Origin: Symsagittifera roscoffensis
Lineage: Eukaryota > Xenacoelomorpha > Acoela > Convolutidae
Assembly: GCF_963678635.1 (NCBI RefSeq)
Contig: NC_087063.1
Coordinates: forward strand, 80,029,574-80,093,573
Direction: 5' to 3'
DNA length: 64,000 bases
The translations under genes and the position numbers were made by a program. Positions 10,342 through 20,302 of this stretch are shown in pieces. Under the pieces are notes generated by a model that saw only the letters and a program-made list of their open reading frames with translations, made no database searches and had not been told where the DNA came from. Position 1 is the first letter of the stretch; every line of letters begins with the position of its first letter.

Positions 10342-12951
10342 CGTGGGCTAAAAAAATTATTATTTTGAGACTGACAAGCGGTGGTATGGGGTTGTTCGAT
10401 AATTTGTTCATATGTATTTTCATTTTGTGAATGATGTGTCATTATATGTTGTATGGGACTTTGCGATATGTTTTGTCTAAAATTTGGATTATGTGTTATT
10501 GCTAAATTTCGAAAATTTCGTGGGACTATGGATAATGGATGGTTATGTGGTAGGGGTGGTAACTGTGGTGCTGTAGGCGTTACCTCTATATTATTATGTT
10601 CTTCGTCGTACGTGTTCTGTCTTGTCGCTATTTTTGTGTTATATTCTTTTATTTGTGCGTCCAAAAGAATTTTGTTTTTTGATGATGAAAAAATTCCAAA
10701 AAATCCTGCAAATAGTATGCGTGCTACACTTTCTTGTCTATTTACTTGTGTGTGTATAGCGCATGTATTATAGATTCCTTTTAAAAGTGAAAAAAGAAAT
10801 CCTATAAAGTTAAACATTGCGTATAGAATAGTCAATTTTTCTAAGATGTAATAGGGCCATCCTAGAAAATCAAGAATTTCATTTTTAGTGCAACAAAGCT
10901 AAACATATTTATAGGTGAGATATCTTGTGGTCGGTATTTTTCACCGTTTAGATGAAGTCTTTAATGTCTTCAAAATATCCGCTATAATTTTGTGTATAGA
11001 TGTCTGCAAATCCTGCGGTTTCGGCAAGTTTGCGTAAGTTTTGGTCAATTGATTGTCTTTGTATAGTGTACATTTGTGTTAATAATTCATGGAATTGTTG
11101 TGTTCTAATGTGATGTTGGATATCGGATTTTGAATATATTCCAATTGATTGTAAGTCGATATTTGGGTTTCGAGCAATAGCTCTAATGCTTTCAGGTGAA
11201 AATTTTTTGAGTGATTGCATTAATGTGGGGTATGGAGTAAGAAGATAAAATTTATCTTCATCAGGGTTCAGTTGTACTACATTGTGGCTATTTTCTGATC
11301 CACATGGGACTGCGGTATCCCAGAAATATGCTCGTCTTGAAAGTGTGTCAACGAAATTTACTTTATTTTTATAAAAGATAGGGATTCTTTTATAACATCG
11401 TTTATCTTCAAAAACATATAGTGGTGATTCTTTTTTGGTACAGGTATAAAACCATAAAATGTTTCCTTCGTAGTCTAAAAATTTTGATCTATTTCCTGAT
11501 AGTAAATTTCCTGCGTAGGGTATTTTTAACACTGCTAGTGCAAGTGATTGTAGGATTTGTGTCCGTTGTAATTCGCATAGTTGGTGAAGTGTTTCTAATT
11601 CAGAGAGTGACATTTCCTGGAAAATTCTGCTAATTGTGTAGTCTAATTTCATATCTAAGTGAATATCATAGTGGATATTACCAAAATAAGAATTATTCAT
11701 TAGTGATAGTTCTTGTAAGCGTGTGCTTCTAGTGTCATGTGGCTTTAGATGTCCACCAGGTTGACCATTACTTTTTTGAAAATTAACTGGTATAAACGAT
11801 GTTCCTTCGTTTAGAGGATGACCTGTGGCATAAGGGTCAATTTTTGTTTTTCCAGTGGTCATGTCGAAACCTTTTTCGTATTCAACTAATATTTCAGAAT
11901 ATTGTGTTTTGTGAAGTGGATTTCTGTATTTGCATGCAAGTTCTGTTTCTTGATAAATTTGAAAACGTGTCAATTTTTTTTCTATATTGTGGATGTTTCT
12001 AAAATCAGTACTTTGTTTTCGTGATGGATTTACTTGTTCATGTGGAATTGATTGTATGAAATATTTCTCGTGAAATTTTATCATTCGGGCGTGTATTTTT
12101 GCTACTTGAAATGTTGTACATGTATCTTCGGGAAACCAAACAATTGTTGCTTGTGTTCGTGTTGTAGGGTCACAATAACCTTGATCGTTTTTACAAGGTA
12201 ATCTAATTCCTTGATAGATCATTGTGTTGTCAGATAAATCTCGTGTGAGTTGTATTTTTTCGAGTTGTATTTTCCAATCGAAAAACATTATTTCTTGATA
12301 TCCTCTATTTTTTGTGTCTGCTTTGCAGTTTGATGGATTATTTATACCAATGTGTGGTATCCAGTGCTTATCGTGTATGTCATAAGTTAATCTTCCGTGT
12401 GCGCCGTTGTATGGGTATTTTTCATCTAGTTTAATGTGTCCTTGATATCTTTCAAGTTCTGCTTGATGTACAGAATCGGCAAAGACTTGAAAATATACTC
12501 ATTTTCTGTCGGTATTTTTATTTCTTGTGATATTTAGTCTGAGTAACTCGCTTTTACAATCATCGGGATTTAGATGCAAAAGTCGTTCTATATTACTTTG
12601 GTAGAATGATTCGTGGTCAAGTCGGTTTTTATTTCCGTTTGAGACTTGTGAACAATGTACTTTCTTTTCGGAAAATGTTGCTGTAAATTTATATCCTATA
12701 ACTGTTGTTGCTCTGGCTTTTGAATAGAGTGTCGCTATTACATTTGTAGTTTCTATAGCTTGTGGTTTTGTTTCGCATTGTGATATTTGATTTATTGCAT
12801 ATTTGTGTAGTGTTTTTTGTTCATTTTCTTCACAATCGTAATGTGTTACTAATAAGTCTTGGGGTCCTGTGCGGGGAGAAGGATTTCTGTTCTGATCGGA
12901 AACTACTAGAAAAAAAAGTTGGAGAAAAGTTAATATTTTTAGAATATACAT
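10338..12951 (-). pseudogene. env: env-like glycoprotein gene, broken
   Basis: The frame opens at an ATG (12951) with a clear signal peptide, MYILKILTFLQLFFLVVS. A Cys-containing ectodomain follows, including a GNILWFYTC block and CYKRIPIFY. Near the 3' end (about 10720-10870) lies a hydrophobic membrane-anchor region with a basic and polar tail. Position after integrase, signal peptide, paired Cys and a C-terminal anchor fit a gypsy-type Env. The mid-region pattern recalls class III (gB-like) fusion proteins of some invertebrate elements, but I am not sure of that. Breaks: an in-frame TGA at 12501-12499, a TAA at 10950-10948, and at least two frame changes between 10948 and 10835. As it stands it cannot give a full-length protein. 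Confidence 0.7.
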
Positions 12952-14102
12952 GTGTATGATAATCCTGAGTATGGGTTATAAAATGTGATGTAACCAATTG
13001 TCTTTTTGGTATATCCGTCGTATTTATATATTACTTCAGTTGTTATAAATTGTGGTGGTAGCGATTGAGCTGTTATATTTGGTGGATTTAATGGCTAAGG
13101 ATGTTGAGCAATGTTGTTTAGTTTAACAGTGATTTCAAATTTTAATTGTAGACTATTTTGTTGGAGTATTTGGATGTTATGATCACAAATGTCTTCGTGG
13201 ATATCTTGTCTATATTGTAATCTATTAAGTGCCCAGTTGTGGAGTCGGTTACTTTCGGAGTGTTGTCCAAATAATGGTGGAGGTGCTGTGAATATATTCC
13301 AGTCTAATCTTATAGGAATATTTGTTGATGATTGTTCTCGGTATCTAGCGTCGAGGTTATTTGGAAAAGTAAAAGGAAAAGGTGTCGGTGAAATCTGGCT
13401 TATTGATGGTGTTGATGGAAGTGATAATGTTTCTGGTAGTGATGATGATGTTGTTGTATCGGTAGAAATATCTATTGGATCATTTATTAAATTGGGTTCA
13501 CCTTGTGTGAATGATTGTGTTGTCCAATATGGTAGTCGTGATGTTTGGTTTGGAGGGTTAAAGGGATTTTCACGTATTTGTTCAGATGTTGGTGTTGAAC
13601 CTAAGTAATCTGAGGGTAGGGTTGAGGTGCTACGTTGTGAAAGAAGTGTAGGGGTTTCTGGTAATATACCAATTGGGTTTTCCGGAGTACTTTGTGTTGG
13701 GGATTGGGGTAAGTCAAAATGAACTCGGGGGGTTTGAAAATTTCTGTTTCGTCGTGGATGTATAATTTGTCTATTTATTTCAACTGTATTTTGATTTTGA
13801 CTAAGATTTAGTATTCTGTTTAATTCTTGTGGTAGTGTTGGGTACAAGTTATATGTTGGTTCACTTAGAGGTGCTTGTCGTTGAACTGGTTCTAGTGGTT
13901 CAGATAAGCGAGCGTGTCGTTCTTCAAAGTTATATGGGTTATCTTGGAAAGAAATTTGTGTAGATGTTTGGGAATTTTGGGTAGTTGTAGGTGTTGTTGG
14001 GTTTTCTTGGGATGTTGTCGGTGAAGACTGACTGTGTGATTGTTGGTTAGCAATTTTTGAGGGTTTTTTATTGATATTTTTAGTGAAAAAATTTTTGTTC
14101 AT
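12939..14102 (-). CDS. ORF-X: unknown Pro/Ser/Thr-rich protein
   Basis: The ATG at 14102 opens 335 codons to a TAG at 13097-13095. The same frame then continues for 51 more codons to a TAA at 12941-12939. The N-terminal 240 residues are very rich in Pro, Ser, Thr, Gln and Asn. Residues from about 255 onward are more regular and probably helical (NWALNRLQYRQDIHEDICDH). No signal peptide or known motif. The extended frame overlaps the env ATG by 13 nt, arguing that the TAG is a recent mutation or is read through and that ORF-X and env are expressed from one message. It lies between integrase and env, where gypsy elements normally have nothing. Function unknown. Confidence 0.65.
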
Positions 14103-15088
14103 TGTAGTATTCTTCTGGAAAAAGAATTAGAAGTATTGTTGCTAAAGCGAATGTGATGATTGCTTTCTTTATACATTTGCATATTGTCAAGATGAGGGAT
14201 TATAGAAATGTTATAAAAATTACAAATAGTAAAAAAATATCTGTTCTACTAAAAATGGTTCGTATCATTTAGATAAGTTTTGTGTCTCGTACCTGTGAAT
14301 ATGGTCAATGGCTTTTGAAAGTTGGAGGTATAGTTCAAATATGGAATAGAAAATTAAAAAAATATTGCAAAATTGATTAGGATTATTTTAAAAGCTTCAA
14401 AGGTATCAAAAAGAAATAAGAATAAAAGTTTAAATATTGTTTAAAAGTTTATGAAAATGTTGAGTATTATAATGACTGATCGAGAGAAGAGCATTTAAGA
14501 AATGGCTTCTTGATAGAATATTTTTTGTTGTTTGGGGCAATTTTCAAGTGTGGACGAATTATTTATTGGTTTTTTGACAAGTGGGTTGAGTTTTGTGAAA
14601 AATTGTTGGGGGCGAATTTTATGGTGTTCGGGAGGTCTTCTTTTTCTTTATTTTTATTTGTCAAGTAATCTGGGGTATTTTTGAGATTTTTATACTTTGG
14701 GCTAATTTAATATGGTCGTTCCTTTACTTTAGGCTAATTTAATATTTTTGGTTAGGGGGTATTTGAGGTCTGAGTTGGGGAAATATTGTTGATCTTTGGG
14801 TTATTAGATAAGGGAGGGTTATGATATTATGGTGGTATTTATTTTAGTTGTCAAGTTGGAATGGTTTGCTTATTTTTGACCTGGAGGTCGTAAAGTTATA
14901 CTTATAGATATGCCCGGAGTTTAATATTTTTCGTCTAATTGGTTTGTGTTAGAGTTATAGAAGGTGACGGATTGAATGATTCTTATTGGCTAATTTTGAA
15001 CTAGAATCGCTGCGTGTTTGTCAGCATGTTGTTTTGAAAAATGAAGGTTCAAAATGTTTCAGAGGTGCAAAGATTATTAATTGTAAAA
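14103..15088 (-). other. Non-coding spacer between pol and ORF-X
   Basis: About 1 kb of AT-rich DNA without a frame of note on the - strand. Env messages of gypsy-group elements are usually spliced, so a splice acceptor or internal promoter for the ORF-X/env/ORF5 message would be expected in or near here. I could not single one out. Confidence 0.4.
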
Positions 15089-16983
15089 TTAAAGTTGTTT
15101 TTGAAATTCAACTTTCTTTAATATTTTAGATTGTGGAATGATTGTTTTGTAGTTTTTGCGTGGTTGATTTCTAAGTCGTGATGACTCTCTATGTTCTGAT
15201 TTGTCGACTTGTTCTTGGGGTATAATTTTTTCTGTCATTTTTCTATTTTTTCTTTCCTTTTGAGGTATATTTTGATCTAGCTTTTTTGTTTTGTTTTTCG
15301 ATGTAGTTGATTTTTTATTTTGGTTTTCGAGGTGAATGTCATGTTGTTCTTTTGTTTTATTTTCCGTATATGGGTTATTTTGAATAACTTTTAAACCTGT
15401 GAAAGAATATAACTGAGTTAGTTCGCGTAGTGCCTATTCTTTTGGGTAATAAGGTAATAAATTGTTTCGATGTTGAACAATTTCTTTTTGGTCTGAGTCG
15501 GTGATTTTATATGTTACGTCAGTGGGTTTGGCAATTATTTGGTATGGTCCTTTACGAAGGGGTTGTAATTTTTAAGAAATTCCTTTTTGAGTGTTAAAAT
15601 TAGGTATTAAAACAAATGTTCCAATTTTTAACTCGGAGGCTGGTGTAAAGCGTGAATTTATTTGTTCATTAATTTTTTTTCTTTGTAACAACTTTTTTGT
15701 TACTTTTTGGTAAATTTCATTGTGTTTTTTATCTCTATTTAAAATCCATTCGGTGTGTGTACCGGAGGCTAATTTAAGAATTTTTGGGTGATGAAAATGA
15801 TCTTCATCATGTGTGTGTAAAGGTAAGTTATAACAAATTGAGTCTTTATTCGGTTGACAATGATTTTGTGCATTTTTATGTGAGTTTGCTGTAAACATAA
15901 TTGGTTTGCGTGGCTTTTGATTAAAAACCATTTCATATGGTGACATTCCTAGAGTTGTCGTAATTTGTGAACTATATGCTAAGGGAAATAATTTTACATC
16001 TGTTGACCATTCGGTGTACCTTGTATCATTTCCATTGATGATACATCTAAGATATTCTTGTAGTGAACGGTTCATACCTTCGACTAAGCCGTTTGTCCAA
16101 GGTGCATGAGATGTACGTGGTTTGTGTTTGATGTTATATAAATGACATAGTGTGATGATTTCATTATTTATGAATTCTGTACCGTTGTCTGTAACTAAAA
16201 TTTCGGGTAGTCCGAACTTGGCTATCCAGTGTTCATAAAGTGTTGTGTAAGCGTAATAAGCGTTACAATGTGGTACTGGGTTAAGTGCTACATAATATGT
16301 AAATGCGTCAACAATTACCATAATGTAGCAGTTTCCTTCAGATGATGGTGAAATTGGTCCTTTTGTATCAAATGAAATACGATGGTTTAAGTATAAACTT
16401 TGTCCTTTAAATTCTTGTTTTTGTGCTATTTGTTTTTGATTTGGATAAGGTTTATTTAGCTGACATACTATACAATCATTGCATAGTACTTTTATCCAAA
16501 TTGGTGCATTTGGGAAATAGAAATTTTGTAAAAAATTTGAATCTGTTTTCTCTGATCCAGAGTGTCCTTTAATGTTTTGTGTATGTGAAATGTTAAAAGC
16601 TATGAGAATCATACTTAAAGGGAGACAGGGAACTGTAGATTCCTTTAATTGGTTTTCTAGAAGGTCTGTGTTTTCATTAATTGTTGTATTATTAAATTTT
16701 CGAAAATATCGGAGGAGTGTTTTATTTCCTAAAATTGTGGTATCTGCCTTTACGGGTTTAGTTTTGTATTTGTGCCATGATTTTAGTTGTCTTATTACTG
16801 GGTCAAGATTTTGATATTGTTTCAAGGTATTAATTGTAATTTTATCTGTTGGGGGGAGAAAAATGTTTTCAATTTCTAATTTAGATAAAGGAATTGTGTC
16901 AAGTTGGTCATGGAGGTCAAAAACTTGATTTATTGTGTATTTTGAATCATTTGTTTGTGGTCCTGATAAATTTATTTTATCAG
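15089..16983 (-). pseudogene. Integrase part of pol, with stop codons
   Basis: Integrase inserts the cDNA into the host genome. The frame runs from about 16983 and has, in order, a zinc-binding HHCC module (NISHTQNIKGHSG, then CNDCIVC), the D,D35E core (FDTKGP, TDNGTEF, GLVEGMN, with 35 residues between the second Asp and the Glu), a GPY/F motif (RKGPYQII, about 15545-15525) and a basic tail ending at TAA 15091-15089. Two in-frame stops interrupt it: TAA at 15574-15572, before GPY/F, and TAG at 15436-15434. All catalytic residues are present. The link to the RT frame is broken near 16985-17010 beside T5 and A9 runs, so RT and integrase were probably one polyprotein. Confidence 0.88.
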
Positions 16984-17000
16984 TTAGATTTTTTTTTCAA

Positions 17001-19136
17001 TTAACGGAAAAAGTCTTTTTTATGCGAGTGTTGTTTTAATCTTTTTTGTTGGGTGTTATTTTTTATCCATTGTGAATATGGAATTGGTTTGAAAGTTGAT
17101 GTTCCAAGTAGATCAACTTCGTAGTGGTTATTTTGGCAATCTAAGTAAAGTGGGAAGTGTTGTAGGTTATTTATCTGTGATTGTTCAATGTCAGTTTTTA
17201 CTGCATATTTGCATTCTAGTCGGGGTGATGTTTCGTTTTCTGCAAGGTAAAATTTTATATTCTTGGGTATTTCAACTGTAGTTTTTCGTGTAAGTAATGC
17301 AGGTGGTGTATTTCGACTTAATGTTTCTGGTAATGCAAGATTTTTTCCTGCTGTCCAAACTATATGTAAGTTTGGAAATTTCATTAGAGTTAATTGAAAT
17401 CTATAAACTCGGTGATTTGGGTTTGACTTTTGTGTAAAGTGAAAAATGATTGGTTTGTGATCTGTGAATAGAACTGTTGGATGTTTTGATCCAAGTATCA
17501 GAAATTCATATTCTGTAAGTGTATAAATTATAGTTGTACATTCTTTCATTAAAGTTGAGAGTCGTAGCTCTGCTTGAGTGAATAATCGAGAATTTGCTGA
17601 TATAAGATTCATTTTATTTGTACCATTGTGTGATTGTAATAATGCTGCGCCGATGCCAAAGTTTGAAGCATCGCACATTGCATAGAATGGTTGATTTGGA
17701 TCTGGAATTGTATTTGAAATTTGTTCAGTTAGAAGTTTTTTAATTTCTTCAAATCGTGTTTGATGTTCTGTATTCCATTCAAAATTATTTTGTTGTCTGA
17801 GGATATTATCGAATGATCTTAAATATAATTGCATTTTATAAACGTATTTGCTTAAAAAATTCAACATTCCAAGGAATTCTTGGATTTTCTTTTTGTTTGT
17901 TGGTGATTGAAGTTTTTGAATAGCTTCAATGCGTGATTTTAATGGAGTTGTTGTCTTTCTTTCTATATTATGTCCTAAAAATTTAACTCGTGTTAAAAAG
18001 AAGTGTGATTTATCTGGGGCGGCCTTCAGATTTTCGTTCTGAAGTATTTTGTGATAGTGTTCTAAAACTAGAAACATTTCTTCTTTTGTCTGTGATTGCA
18101 TAAAAACATCGTCTAAATAGGTGATTGCGTTTTTCTTGAGTATTAGTGGTCTAAAAATTTTGCTCATAAAAGCTGAAAATGCTGCTGGTCCTATGGATAT
18201 TCCATAGAATAGGCGGTTGAATTCATATTGTTGATTTCCAATAACAAATTGTGTTAAACGTCGTGATTGTTCATCTAGTGGGATTTGGTTGTATGCACTA
18301 TTCATATCTGAGGTTGTAAAGTATTTTCCGTTTATTTTTGTTAAAATAACTTGTTTTGGTTCAATAGGCCAATTGCATTTTGATTCGTCTATTAGTGAGT
18401 TAAAATATCTAGCGTCTAAAACTATTTTTAATGATTCTCCTTTAGCTAGAATGATAACAGGGTTGATAAATGTGTTACCTTTTGGTTGTTCTTCTTTGTT
18501 TACTGGTGAGATTATATTGTATTGTTCTAAAATATCAAGTAAACTGTTCACTTTATCGTGTAAATGAATTGGTACTTTACTTGCTCTTTGTTTTTTGAAA
18601 ACTGCGTCTGGTTTTAATGGGAGATGTAGTGATGAGCTGATTTTGCCAACATCAAATTTGGATGTTGCATAGACTGATGAATATTTAATAAGCTGTCTGG
18701 CTAATTTTTCAAATTCGTCTTGTGTTATTTGTGAGTGTTGGAAATTAAACATTGTTAAAAATTTCTGTTGATCCTCTGTGTAGTTATTTATGTTGAATGT
18801 CGGTTTGAAATATGGGGTTTTTGTGAAATAATCCGTATTTCTTTTTTCGTTACTTATTATATTATTTATGGATAATACTTCATTAAGAATTGTGGATTGA
18901 CAAATATCTAATAATTGGAGTATATTATTTACGTGGTATGCTTTTTCGTGCATTGGTGATATTGTAGCGTTTGTTTCGCAATATCCTAAAAGTCCTAAGG
19001 GTAATGTTACTTGATACGGTGTATTATTATATACATGTAACGAAATGATGTCTGAATTCGTATTTTTCAAATATTTTATGGATGAAGTTGTGATTTTGAA
19101 AAACTTATGGATAGGTTTGAATTCAAAGTCTGACAT
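17001..19136 (-). CDS. Reverse transcriptase-RNase H part of pol
   Basis: An uninterrupted 711-codon frame. Reverse transcriptase copies the RNA genome into DNA and RNase H removes the RNA template. The RT fingers and palm carry TTSDMNSAYNQIPL, then FYGISIGPAAFSAFM, then the catalytic ITYLDD (residues about 338-343). The connection follows with FLGHNIERKT and FLGMLNFLSKYV. RNase H follows with FYAMCDASNFGIGAALLQ, the Glu in MKECTTIIYTL, and FTDHKPI. The last acidic residue of RNase H, usually Asp in LADxLSR, appears as Glu in LPETLSR. The frame overlaps the protease frame by 61 nt in another phase, so a frame change around 19130-19145 joins them. RT order and motifs place the element in Ty3/gypsy. 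Confidence 0.95.
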   Translation of the reverse strand: MSDFEFKPIHKFFKITTSSIKYLKNTNSDIISLHVYNNTPYQVTLPLGLLGYCETNATISPMHEKAYHVNNILQLLDICQSTILNEVLSINNIISNEKRNTDYFTKTPYFKPTFNINNYTEDQQKFLTMFNFQHSQITQDEFEKLARQLIKYSSVYATSKFDVGKISSSLHLPLKPDAVFKKQRASKVPIHLHDKVNSLLDILEQYNIISPVNKEEQPKGNTFINPVIILAKGESLKIVLDARYFNSLIDESKCNWPIEPKQVILTKINGKYFTTSDMNSAYNQIPLDEQSRRLTQFVIGNQQYEFNRLFYGISIGPAAFSAFMSKIFRPLILKKNAITYLDDVFMQSQTKEEMFLVLEHYHKILQNENLKAAPDKSHFFLTRVKFLGHNIERKTTTPLKSRIEAIQKLQSPTNKKKIQEFLGMLNFLSKYVYKMQLYLRSFDNILRQQNNFEWNTEHQTRFEEIKKLLTEQISNTIPDPNQPFYAMCDASNFGIGAALLQSHNGTNKMNLISANSRLFTQAELRLSTLMKECTTIIYTLTEYEFLILGSKHPTVLFTDHKPIIFHFTQKSNPNHRVYRFQLTLMKFPNLHIVWTAGKNLALPETLSRNTPPALLTRKTTVEIPKNIKFYLAENETSPRLECKYAVKTDIEQSQINNLQHFPLYLDCQNNHYEVDLLGTSTFKPIPYSQWIKNNTQQKRLKQHSHKKDFFR

Positions 19137-20299
19137 AAAGAGTTGTTGTTTATTTTGATTTTTATCACATGGTGAACTTGTTTTATTGAAAAGTTATATA
19201 TGTTTCCTGATAGTGGTTTCAGGTGTTTCCGTTGTTGGTTATAAATTAGATAAAATTTTGAAAAGAATGGTGGTTGTTTACTTAGTCTTTGAAAAAATGT
19301 TAGGGCTGTATTTTTTGTTTTTGTGTACTTATCTTTGATTAGTATTTTACTGTTCAAGATGTTGATTGTTGGTATATATTTTGAGATAAATGGTATTCCA
19401 ATGATATTGTGTTTAATATCAGTGATATGAAATATTTGTTTAAATGGCTTGTTTAAAATTTTATTTTGCTCCATTGTTCTTGTGGGGAGAAAAAATAATT
19501 GAACTTTTCCGTAGTTTACTAATGTTGATCCTTGTGCTGTTGTTAGTTTACTGGAGGTTGCAAGAGGCGTTAATTTTGGGTGGAATGTTTTGATTTCCTT
19601 ACATGTGGGAATGTTAATTATGTTTGATTCTGCTCCTGAATCAATTAAAAAATCAATTTCAAGATCTGGTGGTTGAAATTCTTTGTTTCTTGGACTTTCT
19701 AAAAGAAATGGTATTGTCCAAATTTTTTCTTTGGGTTGTTCTTTTGGTACATTTTGGTAAATGTGATTTGTATTCAAGCATTTTGTTTTGTCATTTTCGT
19801 TGGGTTTATTTACAGTGTTAATTTCGTTAGTTCCTTGTGCCATTTGTGTAGTATGGATGGGTTCAATATAATAATTGTGAAGGAGTTCCGATTGATTTTC
19901 ATATATATGGGATGAAAAAGGTTGTTCATATATAATAGGTTCGTATTCGTTTTCAACTGCTATCATATTTATGGAGATAGTGTTTTCTGTATCACTTTCT
20001 GTGTCTGATGATCCACAGTTTATTTGATTTAGTTGTAGCTCGTTATTTCCTGTATCGTCAATACCTGGGGGGTCTGATGTTGTTTCTTCATTTGATTGTA
20101 CTTGATTAATACGTCTTTGATGTTTGGGTGTACTACTTCTGTAGCGATGTTTAGAATTATTATAATGGTTATTATTTCTATGTGGTGATTGAGAATAATT
20201 TCTATATCGATTATTATAACTTGAATTCCGATTTTGTGAATTATTTCGTGATCTGTTTTGATAATTGTTGTTTGATCTGTGATAGTTTGATCTGTTATA
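19076..20299 (-). CDS. Gag-pol linker and aspartic protease
   Basis: The frame from 20299 to 19076 begins with an Arg/Asn/Ser-rich basic stretch and then an acidic linker. The protease follows: DFLIDSGAESNII (active-site DSG about 110 residues after the ATG at 19966) and the flap/second motif HNIIGIPF. This enzyme cuts the Gag-Pol polyprotein. One domain only, as expected for a homodimeric retroviral-type protease. The frame is open into gag up to a TAA at 20302-20300 and ends inside the start of the RT frame, so Pol needs a frame change there. Catalytic residues are intact. Confidence 0.85.
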   Translation of the reverse strand, partial: YNRSNYHRSNNNYQNRSRNNSQNRNSSYNNRYRNYSQSPHRNNNHYNNSKHRYRSSTPKHQRRINQVQSNEETTSDPPGIDDTGNNELQLNQINCGSSDTESDTENTISINMIAVENEYEPIIYEQPFSSHIYENQSELLHNYYIEPIHTTQMAQGTNEINTVNKPNENDKTKCLNTNHIYQNVPKEQPKEKIWTIPFLLESPRNKEFQPPDLEIDFLIDSGAESNIINIPTCKEIKTFHPKLTPLATSSKLTTAQGSTLVNYGKVQLFFLPTRTMEQNKILNKPFKQIFHITDIKHNIIGIPFISKYIPTINILNSKILIKDKYTKTKNTALTFFQRLSKQPPFFSKFYLIYNQQRKHLKPLSGNIYNFSIKQVHHVIKIKINNNSLCQTLNSNLSISFSKSQLHP

Positions 20300-20302
20300 T
20301 TA